DNA from: DAIDKA01 sp035943195
GTDB lineage: Bacteria; Pseudomonadota; Gammaproteobacteria; Steroidobacterales; Steroidobacteraceae
Direction: 5' to 3'
DNA length: 9,131 nt
Assembly (NCBI GenBank): GCA_035943195.1
Contig: DASZCK010000142.1
Coordinates: 1 to 9,131 of the forward strand
Made by a program: the position numbers and the translations under genes. Below the pieces are notes generated by a model. That model was not told the DNA's origin and made no database searches. It saw only the letters and a program-made list of their open reading frames with translations. Of the stretch, positions 1 through 6,881 are shown in pieces (within the stretch, counting starts at the first letter, position 1; every line of letters begins with the position of its first letter).

Positions 1-333
1 GTGCAGGGCGATCGCCTGGCGGCGCTCGCCGCGCTGGTGCGCGACGTCGGGGGCACCATTGCACTCAAGGGCGCAGGCACGCTTGTGGGCCGGCAGGACA
101 GGGCGCCGGGTCTGTGCGAGCGGGGCAATCCCGGCATGGCCAGCGCCGGTATGGGCGACGTGCTGACCGGCGCCATCGCCGGCGTCTTGGCGCAGTGCGA
201 GGATCCCTGGCTCGCGACCCGCGCTGCGGTCATGGCGCATGCGCTGGCCGGGGATGCCGCCGCTCGGTCGGGGGAACGGGGGCTCCTCGCCAGTGACGTC
301 GCGCGTGAGCTGCAGGCTTGCGTCAATACCTGA
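1..333 (+). CDS. nnrD: NAD(P)HX dehydratase NnrD, C-terminal part (5' end outside window)
   Basis: This is the C-terminal part of the YjeF_C/CARKD-type (ribokinase-like) dehydratase, which uses ADP or ATP to convert hydrated, inactive NADHX and NADPHX back to NADH and NADPH. The visible 110 residues carry the family signature: LKGAGTLV (about residues 22-29 of the fragment), GNPGMASAGMGDVLTG (42-57; the Asp of GMGD is the conserved catalytic-site residue) and a final AGDAAARSGERGLLASDV block. The stop is TGA 331-333. The GTG at base 1 is almost certainly an internal Val codon, because the family has a long N-terminal portion before this point. In many bacteria an epimerase (YjeF_N) domain is fused upstream; whether that is so here cannot be seen. 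tsaE follows 13 nt later, as in E. coli yjeF-yjeE, so the two are probably co-transcribed. Confidence 0.93.
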   Translation: MQGDRLAALAALVRDVGGTIALKGAGTLVGRQDRAPGLCERGNPGMASAGMGDVLTGAIAGVLAQCEDPWLATRAAVMAHALAGDAAARSGERGLLASDVARELQACVNT

Positions 334-346
334 TCAGGATTGGCCC

Positions 347-811
347 TTGAGGGTGGTGGCGACGACGGCCGAGGCGACTGCAGCCTGCGGTGCGCGCCTG
401 GCGCGCGCGCTACCGGCGGGTCATCCGCAGGCGCTGCAACTGCACCTGCAGGGGGATCTGGGGGCGGGCAAGACCACCCTGGCGCGCGGCTTTCTACAGG
501 CTCTGGGATATTCCGGCGTCGTGCGCAGCCCCACCTATACCCTGGTTGAAACCTATGCTCTCGGCGCCGTCACGGTGGTGCATGCGGATCTGTATCGGCT
601 CCTGGATGCGGATGAGTTTGAAGGCCTGGGGTTGCGTGACCTGGCGCAGGGCGGACATGTCTGGCTCATCGAGTGGCCGCAACGCGCCGGACGGTGGCTG
701 CCTGCGGCTGACATCAACGTCACCCTGCAGGCACAAGCCGCGTTCCACAGCATCGAGCTTGTGGCGCCGACCGCCGTGGGCGCGCAGTGGCTGAGTTATC
801 TCCACGCTTGA
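347..811 (+). CDS. tsaE: tRNA threonylcarbamoyladenosine biosynthesis ATPase TsaE
   Basis: TsaE is the cytoplasmic ATPase that, with TsaB and TsaD, completes t6A formation at A37 of ANN-decoding tRNAs. From the TTG at 347 the protein has 154 residues, close to E. coli TsaE (153). Visible motifs are Walker A GDLGAGKTT (36-44), the switch-like SPTYTLVE (61-68), HADLYRL (79-85) and LIEWPQRAG (107-115) with the conserved Glu-Trp pair. TTG 347 is chosen because AGGA at 336-339 sits 7 nt upstream and the protein then begins just before the conserved ATTAEAT region. GTG 353 and GTG 356 are alternatives that would shorten it by two or three residues. An in-frame ATG at 239 would overlap nnrD by about 95 nt and add 36 non-conserved residues, so it was rejected. 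The function is certain from the motifs; the exact start is less so. Confidence 0.93.
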   Translation: MRVVATTAEATAACGARLARALPAGHPQALQLHLQGDLGAGKTTLARGFLQALGYSGVVRSPTYTLVETYALGAVTVVHADLYRLLDADEFEGLGLRDLAQGGHVWLIEWPQRAGRWLPAADINVTLQAQAAFHSIELVAPTAVGAQWLSYLHA

Positions 812-836
812 ATTGCCGCGCTGCGAGTCGTAGATT
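808..836 (+). promoter_or_regulatory. sigma70-like promoter for amiB-mutL-miaA, overlapping tsaE stop
   Basis: TTGAAT (808-813, 4/6 to TTGACA) and TAGATT (831-836, 4/6 to TATAAT) are separated by exactly 17 nt. The -35 element contains the tsaE stop codon (TGA 809-811). Transcription would start near 843, leaving a leader of about 20 nt before the amiB ATG at 863. The 51-nt tsaE-amiB gap is AT-richer than the flanking genes, which fits a promoter. It is identified by eye only. Confidence 0.45.
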
Positions 837-862
837 ACGCAGTAAATGTATCTGCGAAGTCT

Positions 863-2083
863 ATGAAAAGACGTGTTTTTGTAGCATTGCTCCTGGGGGC
901 GGGTCTGGCCACGGGTGGAGCAGGGGCAAGAGCTGTGGCCGCGCCCACCCAGTTGCGGGCGGCGGCCCTTGCGGCTGATGACTCAGGCATCGCGATCTCG
1001 CTGACGTTCTCCGCCAAGGTTGCGTACCGTGTTTCCACCGCGCGCAAGCCGGCGCGCATTGCCCTGACCCTGCAGCATGCCCGCGGCGTCGCGGGCCTGG
1101 TGCTACCGGGGCCGCAGGGGCCGGTCACGGGCGTGACCGCGCAGCCACAATCCAACGGGGATCTGCGCCTGACCATCTTCCTGGCCCGCTCGCTGCCGGC
1201 GCATGTGAACTGGGAAAGCTCCGGCAAGTCCGCGCCGACGCTGATCATGAGGCTGGCCAGTGCGCAGGCGGCCACGCCGCATGCGGTGCCGGCCCTGCAC
1301 GCACCGCGCGAGTCCGGGCGCGACATCGTCATCGCGGTGGATGCGGGCCACGGCGGGGAGGATCCCGGCGCCACCGGACATGCGGGCGTGCACGAAAAGG
1401 ATGTGGTGCTCGCCATCGCGCGGGCCCTGGCCCGCCGCATCAACAGTGAGCCAGGCATGCGCGCGGTCCTGACGCGCGATCGCGATGAGTTCCTGACGCT
1501 TCGCGATCGGATACGGCGCGCCCGGCAGGCGAAGGCGGATCTGTTCGTGTCCATTCACGCCGATTCGGTCGTGAACAGTACGGTGTCCGGTTCCTCGGTA
1601 TACGTCCTCTCAGAACGCGGTGCGACCAATGAGGCGGCACGCAGGCTGGCCGATCTCGAGAACGCGGCCGATCTCATGGGTGGGGTGTCGCTCGCCGACA
1701 AGGGCAACAGGCTGGCCTCCGTGCTGCTGGACCTGTCACAGCAGTGGAATATCAGCGCCAGCATGGCGGCGGCGCAGAACGTGATCAGTGCGCTGCAAGG
1801 CGTCGGCCTGGTGCGCAAGGGCCAGGTGCAGCAGGCCGGATTCGTGGTGCTGAAATCACCCGACATACCCTCCATGCTGGTGGAGACTGCCTACATCTCC
1901 AATCCGGCCGAGGAGCGCCGCTTGCGCAACCCGGCGCAGCAGGCGGCCCTCGCTGACGCAATTTTCACCGGTCTTCGCAGTTACTTCACGGGCAATCCAC
2001 CGGCCGGGACCCGCTTTGCGCTGGCGCACGGACCCCACCCACCCAGCGAGCTCGCCGGCACCGGGCCAGCCCCCGGCGCCTGA
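863..2083 (+). CDS. amiB: N-acetylmuramoyl-L-alanine amidase, AmiB/AmiC type (AMIN + Amidase_3)
   Basis: This periplasmic zinc amidase cleaves the MurNAc-L-Ala bond of peptidoglycan to split septal wall during daughter-cell separation. The 406 residues comprise an export signal (1-27; KRR then a hydrophobic stretch, likely cut after AVAA), an AMIN targeting domain (about 28-132), a linker, and an Amidase_3 catalytic domain (about 154-375). Expected zinc/catalytic residues are present: H163 (DAGHGG), E178 (HEKD), H232 (SIHAD) and E341 (LVETAYISNP). The segment about 255-300 (LADLENAADLMGG...LASVLLDLSQ) resembles the autoinhibitory helix region of E. coli AmiB/AmiC that is relieved by EnvC or NlpD. 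There is no LysM domain; the last 30 residues are a Pro/Gly-rich tail. The position before mutL matches E. coli amiB. RRVF near the N-terminus resembles a Tat motif but lacks the usual Ser/Thr before it. The RBS is weak (GAAG 856-859). Confidence 0.95.
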   Translation: MKRRVFVALLLGAGLATGGAGARAVAAPTQLRAAALAADDSGIAISLTFSAKVAYRVSTARKPARIALTLQHARGVAGLVLPGPQGPVTGVTAQPQSNGDLRLTIFLARSLPAHVNWESSGKSAPTLIMRLASAQAATPHAVPALHAPRESGRDIVIAVDAGHGGEDPGATGHAGVHEKDVVLAIARALARRINSEPGMRAVLTRDRDEFLTLRDRIRRARQAKADLFVSIHADSVVNSTVSGSSVYVLSERGATNEAARRLADLENAADLMGGVSLADKGNRLASVLLDLSQQWNISASMAAAQNVISALQGVGLVRKGQVQQAGFVVLKSPDIPSMLVETAYISNPAEERRLRNPAQQAALADAIFTGLRSYFTGNPPAGTRFALAHGPHPPSELAGTGPAPGA

Positions 2084-2119
2084 GGAGCCCGCCGCCGAAT
2101 CAGGCATACTTTCACGCAC

Positions 2120-3898
2120 ATGCCTATTCGGATCCTCCCTGACGAACTCATCGACCAGATCGCCGCCGGCGAGGTGATTGAACGCCCGGCCTCGGTGGTG
2201 AAGGAGCTGGTCGAGAACAGTCTGGACGCCGGCGCCCAGTGCGTCGAGATCGATATCGAGCGCGGGGGCATCGGCCTGATCCGCGTCCGCGACGATGGCT
2301 CGGGCATGGAGGCGGATCAGGTCACTCTCGCGCTGCAACGGCACGCGACCAGCAAGATCACCTCGATGGATGATCTGCAGTCCGTGGCCACGCTGGGATT
2401 TCGCGGCGAGGCCATGCCCTCCATCGCCTCGGTGTCACGGCTGCGAGTGCTGACTCGCACCGCCCGGGCCGAGCATGCGGTGCAGATCCAGGCCGAGGGC
2501 GCGAGCCGTTCGGAGCTGCGCCCGGCCGCGCACGTGGTGGGTAGCACCATCGAGGTGCGCGACCTGTTCTTCAACGTGCCCGCGCGACGCAAGTTCGTGC
2601 GCAGCGATGCCACTGAGACCGGACACATCGTGCGCCTGGTCGAGCGCCTCGCGCTGTCGCGTCCGGATTGCAGTTTTCAGCTGCGCAGCACCGATCGGGT
2701 GCTGCTTGATGCCCGCGCCACCGAGGGTACCGGCTCGCCGGTCGAAGCGCGGGTGCGCGCCGTTCTCGGCCAAGACTTCCTCGAGCAGGCGCTGCCATTC
2801 GAGCACGCGGCAGGTCCGGTGTCGGTCGGCGGCTGGCTGGGGCTGCCCACCGCCTCGCATGGCTCGGCGGATCAGCAGTTCTGGTTCGTGAACGGCCGCA
2901 GCGTGCGCGACCGGTTGCTGATGAACGCGGTGCGCCTGGGCTATCGCGACGTGATGTTTCATGGTCGCTATCCGGCGTATGTACTTTACCTGTCGCTCGA
3001 TCCGGCCATGGTCGATGTCAACGCACATCCCACCAAGCTCGAAGTACGGTTTCGCGATTCGCGCCAGATCCACGATTTCGTGTTCCGTGCGGTGGCGGAG
3101 GCGCTGTCGCAGACGCGACCGGGCGCCGCTGAGCCGCAACCGGCTCACGCCTGGCCGGTAACGACGCAGGCGCGGGTGCCCGCGATCGGGTCCGAGCCGC
3201 CGCGTTACGACTCCCATCGTGACCCCTGGCAGCTCGCCGCGCGTCTGCAGGAATCCGCGCCACGACCCTACCTGCTGGATCTGCCGAGTCCCGATCCTGA
3301 ATCCGCCAGCGATGCCGAGCAGCCATTGGGTACGCCCCTCGCGCAGATCCGCGGCACCTACATCCTCGCGCAGACCGAGCAGGGCGTGGTGCTGGTGGAC
3401 ATGCACGCCGGCCACGAGCGCGTGCTGTACGAACAGTTCAAAAGCCAGTACGCCAACGGCGTTCCCTCGCAGGCGCTGCTTGAACCCTTGGTCGTGGAGC
3501 TGCCGGCGCACGAGCTCGCGGCCTTGCTCGAGAATCGCGCCGACTGGGAGCGCGCTGGATTTGAACTCGATGCGCTGGGCCACACGCGACTGGCCCTGCG
3601 GCGGGTGCCGGCGCTGCTCTCGGACGCCAAGGTCACGCAGATCGTGCGCGAAGTGGCACGTGATCTGGACCATCCGGCGGCCGCGCATCACATCGAGGAC
3701 GCCTCGGATCGCTTCCTCGCCACCCTGGCGTGCCGCACTTCGGTGCATGCCAATCGACGGCTGTCCCTGCCGGAGATGGATGCGCTGCTGCGGCAGATGG
3801 AACAGACCTTGCGCGCCAATCAATGCAATCACGGCCGCCCCACCTGGGTGCGCCTGAGCTGGATGGAAATGGACCGGCTGTTCCTGCGCGGCCGGTAG
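2120..3898 (+). CDS. mutL: DNA mismatch repair protein MutL, endonuclease-type
   Basis: MutL couples MutS mismatch recognition to strand excision. The 592 residues hold an N-terminal GHKL ATPase: E29 and N33 in KELVENSLDAGA, DDGSGM at 58-63, GFRGEAMPSI at 93-102, GSTIEVRDLFFNVPARRKF at 141-159, and NAHPTKLEVRF at 301-311. A linker (about 333-405) leads to the C-terminal dimerisation domain. That domain has the nicking-endonuclease motif D427-x-H-A-x2-E433-x4-E438, plus ACR (537-539), CNHGRPT (569-575) and FLR (588-590), the set associated with metal-dependent endonuclease MutL proteins and lacking in E. coli MutL. QALLEP (451-456) fits the Qxx(L/I)xP sliding-clamp-binding pattern. The ATG at 2120 gives the standard family N-terminus, although no good Shine-Dalgarno precedes it. 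The gene lies 36 nt after amiB and 11 nt before miaA. MutH-independent repair is inferred. Confidence 0.97.
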   Translation: MPIRILPDELIDQIAAGEVIERPASVVKELVENSLDAGAQCVEIDIERGGIGLIRVRDDGSGMEADQVTLALQRHATSKITSMDDLQSVATLGFRGEAMPSIASVSRLRVLTRTARAEHAVQIQAEGASRSELRPAAHVVGSTIEVRDLFFNVPARRKFVRSDATETGHIVRLVERLALSRPDCSFQLRSTDRVLLDARATEGTGSPVEARVRAVLGQDFLEQALPFEHAAGPVSVGGWLGLPTASHGSADQQFWFVNGRSVRDRLLMNAVRLGYRDVMFHGRYPAYVLYLSLDPAMVDVNAHPTKLEVRFRDSRQIHDFVFRAVAEALSQTRPGAAEPQPAHAWPVTTQARVPAIGSEPPRYDSHRDPWQLAARLQESAPRPYLLDLPSPDPESASDAEQPLGTPLAQIRGTYILAQTEQGVVLVDMHAGHERVLYEQFKSQYANGVPSQALLEPLVVELPAHELAALLENRADWERAGFELDALGHTRLALRRVPALLSDAKVTQIVREVARDLDHPAAAHHIEDASDRFLATLACRTSVHANRRLSLPEMDALLRQMEQTLRANQCNHGRPTWVRLSWMEMDRLFLRGR

Positions 3899-3909
3899 GG
3901 CCGACGCCC

Positions 3910-4857
3910 ATGGCGGACATCACAGCACCGGTGCTGATTCTCACCGGACCCACTGGCAGCGGCAAAAGCGACTGGGCCATGCGCCTCGCCAGCCAGTGGC
4001 CGGTGGAGATCGTATCGGTGGATTCCGCGCAGGTGTTTCGCGGCATGGACATCGGTACGGCCAAACCGGGCGCCGCGGCACGCGCCGCGGTAGCGCACCA
4101 CCTGCTAGACATTCTCGATCCGGCGCAGGCGTACTCCGCCGGGCAGTTCGCCCAGGACGCCGTGACACTGATAGGTGAGATCCGCGCCCGCGGCCACATC
4201 CCTCTATTGGTCGGTGGCACCATGCTGTATCTGCGCGCGCTGCGGCAGGGCATAGCGCCGCTGCCGGCGGGCTCCGCGGCGCTTCGCGAGGCCATCGATG
4301 CCGACGCAGCGCGACGCGGTTGGCCGTCGTTGCACGCCGACCTGGCCCGCATCGATCCGCAGGCGGCGCGACGGATTCACCCGAATGATGCACAGCGAAT
4401 CCAGCGCGCACTGGAAGTGTGCCGGTTGAGCGGCGCGACCTTGTCGGCCCTTCAGTCCCACACTGCTGCTGCGTTGCAGGAGCCTGCGGCAGTCTGGGCG
4501 TTGGTGCCGCAGGCCAGGGAACTGCTCCATGAACGCATCGCAATCCGCTTCAAGCAGATGATGGCGCAGGGATTTCTGGAGGAGGTGAGGGCACTGCATG
4601 GCCGTGGCGATCTGCGCGCTGAACATGCGTCAATGCGCGCGGTCGGCTATCGGCAGTTGTGGGAGCATTGCGACGGGCACACGACCTTGGCCCAAGCGGT
4701 CGAAGCCGGCGTCGCCGCGACGCGACAGTTGGCGAAGCGGCAACTCACGTGGCTGCGCGGCGACAGCACTATCCGCGTCGTGGATCCTGAGGCGCCCGGG
4801 GCATTCGAATCCTGGAGCTTGGAGGTGGGCGTAGCGCTTCGCGCTTTTATCCGCTGA
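3910..4857 (+). CDS. miaA: tRNA dimethylallyltransferase MiaA
   Basis: MiaA transfers the dimethylallyl group from DMAPP to N6 of A37 in tRNAs reading UNN codons, making i6A, the substrate for MiaB. The 315-residue product matches E. coli MiaA (316). Motifs visible are the P-loop GPTGSGKS (13-20), DSAQVFRGMDIGTAKP (38-53; Phe43 where Tyr is commonest), LVGGTMLYLRAL (100-111) with the conserved Thr104, NDAQRIQRALEV, SMRAVGYRQLW, and the tRNA-binding TRQLAKRQLTWLRG near the C-terminus. The ATG at 3910 is supported by AGGG (3897-3900) 9 nt upstream and by the conserved N-terminus. The frame stays open upstream to an ATG at 3730 deep inside mutL, but that start would add 60 residues that are only shadow translation. 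The AGGG overlaps the mutL stop (TAG 3896-3898), so translational coupling to mutL is likely. Confidence 0.97.
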   Translation: MADITAPVLILTGPTGSGKSDWAMRLASQWPVEIVSVDSAQVFRGMDIGTAKPGAAARAAVAHHLLDILDPAQAYSAGQFAQDAVTLIGEIRARGHIPLLVGGTMLYLRALRQGIAPLPAGSAALREAIDADAARRGWPSLHADLARIDPQAARRIHPNDAQRIQRALEVCRLSGATLSALQSHTAAALQEPAAVWALVPQARELLHERIAIRFKQMMAQGFLEEVRALHGRGDLRAEHASMRAVGYRQLWEHCDGHTTLAQAVEAGVAATRQLAKRQLTWLRGDSTIRVVDPEAPGAFESWSLEVGVALRAFIR

Positions 4858-4866
4858 TCGGCCCCG

Positions 4867-4875
4867 TGGTAGAAT
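4867..4875 (+). promoter_or_regulatory. candidate extended -10 promoter for hfq
   Basis: TGG followed by TAGAAT (4870-4875, 5/6 to TATAAT) forms an extended -10 element (TGn-TAGAAT) 9 nt after the miaA stop. The best -35 at 17-nt spacing is poor (TTATCC, 4847-4852), as is usual for extended -10 promoters. Transcription would start near 4882 and give an hfq leader of about 110 nt. E. coli hfq also has promoters within and after miaA. Confidence 0.5.
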
Positions 4876-4922
4876 GCAGCGGACGCCTTGCATTGCGGGG
4901 AGTCGATCGTGCTTGCTGACCG

Positions 4923-4945
4923 GCAGGTTACCGCTACGGGCCTGC
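4923..4945 (+). promoter_or_regulatory. hairpin in the hfq leader
   Basis: GCAGG (4923-4927) pairs with CCTGC (4941-4945), and inside it CCG (4931-4933) pairs with CGG (4937-4939) around a CTA loop, with a small bulge between the two stems. It lies between the candidate hfq promoter and the Shine-Dalgarno at 4981. It has no T-run, so it is not a terminator. A role in autoregulation is possible but unproven. Confidence 0.35.
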
Positions 4946-4993
4946 ACCGCCGAACCGAACAACTAGAAGCGCCAGAGAATAAGGAGAACCCCG

Positions 4994-5257
4994 ATGGCCA
5001 AAGGCCAATCGCTGCAGGACCCATTTTTGAATGCCTTGCGTAAAGAGCGCGTTCCGGTCTCCATCTATCTGGTCAACGGAATCAAACTTCAGGGACAGAT
5101 CGACTCGTTCGATCAATTTGTCGTGCTGCTGAAGAACAGTGTCAGTCAAATGGTCTACAAACATGCGATTTCGACGGTCGTGCCGGCGCGCAACGTGCGC
5201 CTGGCCACCGATGAAAACGGCACGCCGACCACCACTGTTGAACCGGCCGCCGAATAG
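4994..5257 (+). CDS. hfq: RNA chaperone Hfq
   Basis: Hfq is the hexameric Sm-like RNA chaperone that pairs small RNAs with target mRNAs and affects mRNA stability and translation. The 87 residues start MAKGQSLQDPFLNALRKERVPVS-like, nearly identical to the E. coli core. Proximal-face RNA-binding residues Q8, D9, K31 (NGIKLQGQI), F42 and the Sm2 YKHAISTVVP (Y55-K56-H57) are present. The rim patch reads R16-K17-E18-R19, where E. coli has R16-R17-E18-R19. The C-terminal tail after about residue 66 is short and Thr/Pro-rich, giving 87 rather than 102 residues, a common variation in the family. A strong Shine-Dalgarno AAGGAG (4981-4986) sits 7 nt before the ATG. hflX follows 33 nt after the TAG stop, in the same reading frame. 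Confidence 0.98.
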   Translation: MAKGQSLQDPFLNALRKERVPVSIYLVNGIKLQGQIDSFDQFVVLLKNSVSQMVYKHAISTVVPARNVRLATDENGTPTTTVEPAAE

Positions 5258-5290
5258 GACCGCGATTGGAAGCCACGTTGTTGCGAAACC

Positions 5291-6643
5291 GTGATCGAAC
5301 GCCCACGAACGGGTGAGCGCGCGGTGCTGGTGCGCCTGGGACTGGGCGCACCGATCGATCCGGAGGACCTGGAGGAGTTCACGCAACTGGCGACCTCGGC
5401 GGGAGCGGTGCCCGTGGCCACGCTCACGGCGCGGCGCGAGCGTCCTGATCCGAAATTCTTCGTCGGCTCCGGCAAGGCGGATGAGCTGCGCGATGCCGCG
5501 GTCGCCACCGATGCGGACCTGATCCTGATCGATCACGCGCTCTCGCCCAGCCAGGAGCGCAACCTGGAGAAGCATACCGGGAGGCGGGTCCTGGATCGCA
5601 ACGGCCTCATCCTCGACATCTTCGCGCAGCGCGCCCGCAGCCTCGAGGGCAAGCTCGAAGTGGAACTCGCGCAGCTGAAGCATCTGGCGAGCCGCCTGGT
5701 GCGCGGCTGGACCCACCTGGAGCGCCAGAAAGGCGGCATCGGCATGCGCGGTCCCGGCGAAACGCAGCTGGAAACCGATCGGCGGCTGCTGGGCCAGCGG
5801 GTCAAGGTGCTGGGCAAGCGTCTGGAACGCATCCAGCTGCAGCGCGAGACCGGGCGACGCACCCGCATGCAGATTCCGGTGCCGACACTGGCGCTGGTGG
5901 GCTACACGAATGCCGGCAAATCCACGTTGTTTCGCGCCCTGACCGGCGCGCCGGCCTATGTGGCCGACCAGCTGTTCGCCACCCTTGACCCGACGGTGCG
6001 CCGCATTCTGCTGCCCGGCGGCACGGCGGCGGTCGTGGCCGACACCGTGGGCTTCATACGCGATCTGCCTCATGAGCTGGTCGCCGCATTTCGCTCCACC
6101 TTGACGGAGGCGCGCGAAGCCACGGTGCTGCTGCATGTGGTGGATGCCAGTGATCCACGGCGCGCCGAGCGTATGGAACAGGTCAACGAGGTGCTCACGC
6201 AGATCGACGCCGGGGAGATTCCGCAGATCCTGATCTATAACAAGATCGATAAACTGCAGGCGCCGCCGCGTCTGGAACGGGATGCGGACGGTCGCGTCGC
6301 CTCGGTGTGGATATCGGCGGCGCAGGCCGCGGGAATAGCGCTGCTGGCGGAGGCCATCACCGAACGCATTTCCCGCACCGTGCACGCCGCGAGGGTGCGG
6401 ATTCCGCCCAGCGCCGGGCAGCTGCGCTCGCAGCTGTATGCGCGCGGTGTGGTCAGACAGGAAGTCAGCCTCGAAGACGGCCACCTTGAGCTCTTGCTGG
6501 AGGTGCCGACGGTGGACCTGATGGCACTGGCGCGCGCACCGGGGGTCACCGTGCTCGAATCAGGCGGGTCGGGGGTGCCTTGTACAGCCTCTCCGGGCTA
6601 CCTACAATCGGCGCCGCAAGCTAGCGCGGCGAAGTCGTCCTGA
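5291..6643 (+). CDS. hflX: ribosome-associated GTPase HflX
   Basis: HflX is a TRAFAC-class GTPase that binds the 50S subunit and splits stalled or hibernating 70S ribosomes, notably after heat stress. The 450 residues comprise the HflX N-terminal domain (FVGSGKADEL 57-66, DHALSPSQERNLE 81-93, VLDRNGLILDIFAQRA 100-115), the signature GWTHLERQKGGIGMRGPGETQLETDRR (139-165), then the G domain: G1 GYTNAGKS (204-211), G3 DTVGF (251-255), G4 NKID (317-320) and G5 SA (342-343). The GTG start at 5291 aligns residue by residue with the E. coli N-terminus (MIERPRTGERAVLV versus MFDRYDAGEQAVLV), although the RBS is poor, so translation may depend on hfq. The protein is about 24 residues longer than E. 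coli HflX. The extra residues are a Ser/Ala/Gly-rich tail from about residue 424 whose DNA holds a promoter-like sequence. Confidence 0.97.
   Translation: MIERPRTGERAVLVRLGLGAPIDPEDLEEFTQLATSAGAVPVATLTARRERPDPKFFVGSGKADELRDAAVATDADLILIDHALSPSQERNLEKHTGRRVLDRNGLILDIFAQRARSLEGKLEVELAQLKHLASRLVRGWTHLERQKGGIGMRGPGETQLETDRRLLGQRVKVLGKRLERIQLQRETGRRTRMQIPVPTLALVGYTNAGKSTLFRALTGAPAYVADQLFATLDPTVRRILLPGGTAAVVADTVGFIRDLPHELVAAFRSTLTEAREATVLLHVVDASDPRRAERMEQVNEVLTQIDAGEIPQILIYNKIDKLQAPPRLERDADGRVASVWISAAQAAGIALLAEAITERISRTVHAARVRIPPSAGQLRSQLYARGVVRQEVSLEDGHLELLLEVPTVDLMALARAPGVTVLESGGSGVPCTASPGYLQSAPQASAAKSS
6580..6608 (+). promoter_or_regulatory. sigma70-like promoter inside the hflX 3' end, for DUF2065-purA
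   Basis: TTGTAC (6580-6585; conserved TTG, 3/6 overall) and TACAAT (6603-6608, 5/6) are separated by exactly 17 nt. The start point would fall near 6615 and give a leader of about 60 nt to the GTG of the DUF2065 gene at 6678. It lies in the low-complexity tail of hflX, which looks like a translated former intergenic stretch. It would uncouple purA from the hfq operon. Identified by eye only. Confidence 0.5.
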
Positions 6644-6677
6644 GGCGCGACCAGGCACAGTCACAAGGACATTCGCG

Positions 6678-6872
6678 GTGACACACATACTGTCGGACCT
6701 TGGCGCCGCGCTGGCGCTCGTCTTTGTGCTGGAAGGCATTTTTCCGTTTCTGTCACCCGGGGGCACCAAACGCGCGCTGGCCCGGATTCTTGCGTTCGGT
6801 GATCGCGAAGTGCGCATCGCCGGGCTGGGCAGCATGCTCGTGGGAGTGGTGCTGCTGTTCCTCATCAACTGA
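6678..6872 (+). CDS. yjeT: DUF2065 (YjeT-like) small membrane protein
   Basis: This 64-residue protein of unknown function belongs to the DUF2065 family, typified by E. coli YjeT, which sits at the same place just before purA. Two hydrophobic segments are visible: about residues 7-26 (LGAALALVFVLEGIFPFLSP, with the conserved LVLEG-x-x-P-like motif) and about 47-63 (IAGLGSMLVGVVLLFLI). A short basic/polar loop (GGTKRALARILAFGDREVR) joins them, so a two-helix inner-membrane hairpin is likely. The GTG start is supported by AAGGA (6665-6669) 8 nt upstream. In gammaproteobacteria the gene usually follows hflC; here it follows hflX directly, with a 34-nt gap. purA begins 9 nt after its stop, so the two are probably translated from one message. 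Confidence 0.85.
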   Translation: MTHILSDLGAALALVFVLEGIFPFLSPGGTKRALARILAFGDREVRIAGLGSMLVGVVLLFLIN

Positions 6873-6881
6873 GTAGGCATC

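Noticed and set aside
2435..3832. 465-codon open frame on the - strand opposite mutL
   Set aside because: A GC-bias shadow of mutL; no recognisable domain and no RBS or promoter context.
3730..3909. In-frame extension of miaA back into mutL
   Set aside because: MiaA family length, conserved N-terminus and the AGGG site all support ATG 3910.
5255..5290. Possible readthrough fusion of Hfq and HflX, which share a frame with only one TAG between them
   Set aside because: HflX has a good family-matching start at GTG 5291, nothing around the TAG suggests programmed readthrough, and the 11 linking codons look like ordinary spacer.
4934..6484. 516-codon open frame on the - strand opposite hfq and hflX
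   Set aside because: It lies wholly opposite two certain genes. High-GC codon bias commonly leaves the antisense frame open, and its translation shows no family motif.
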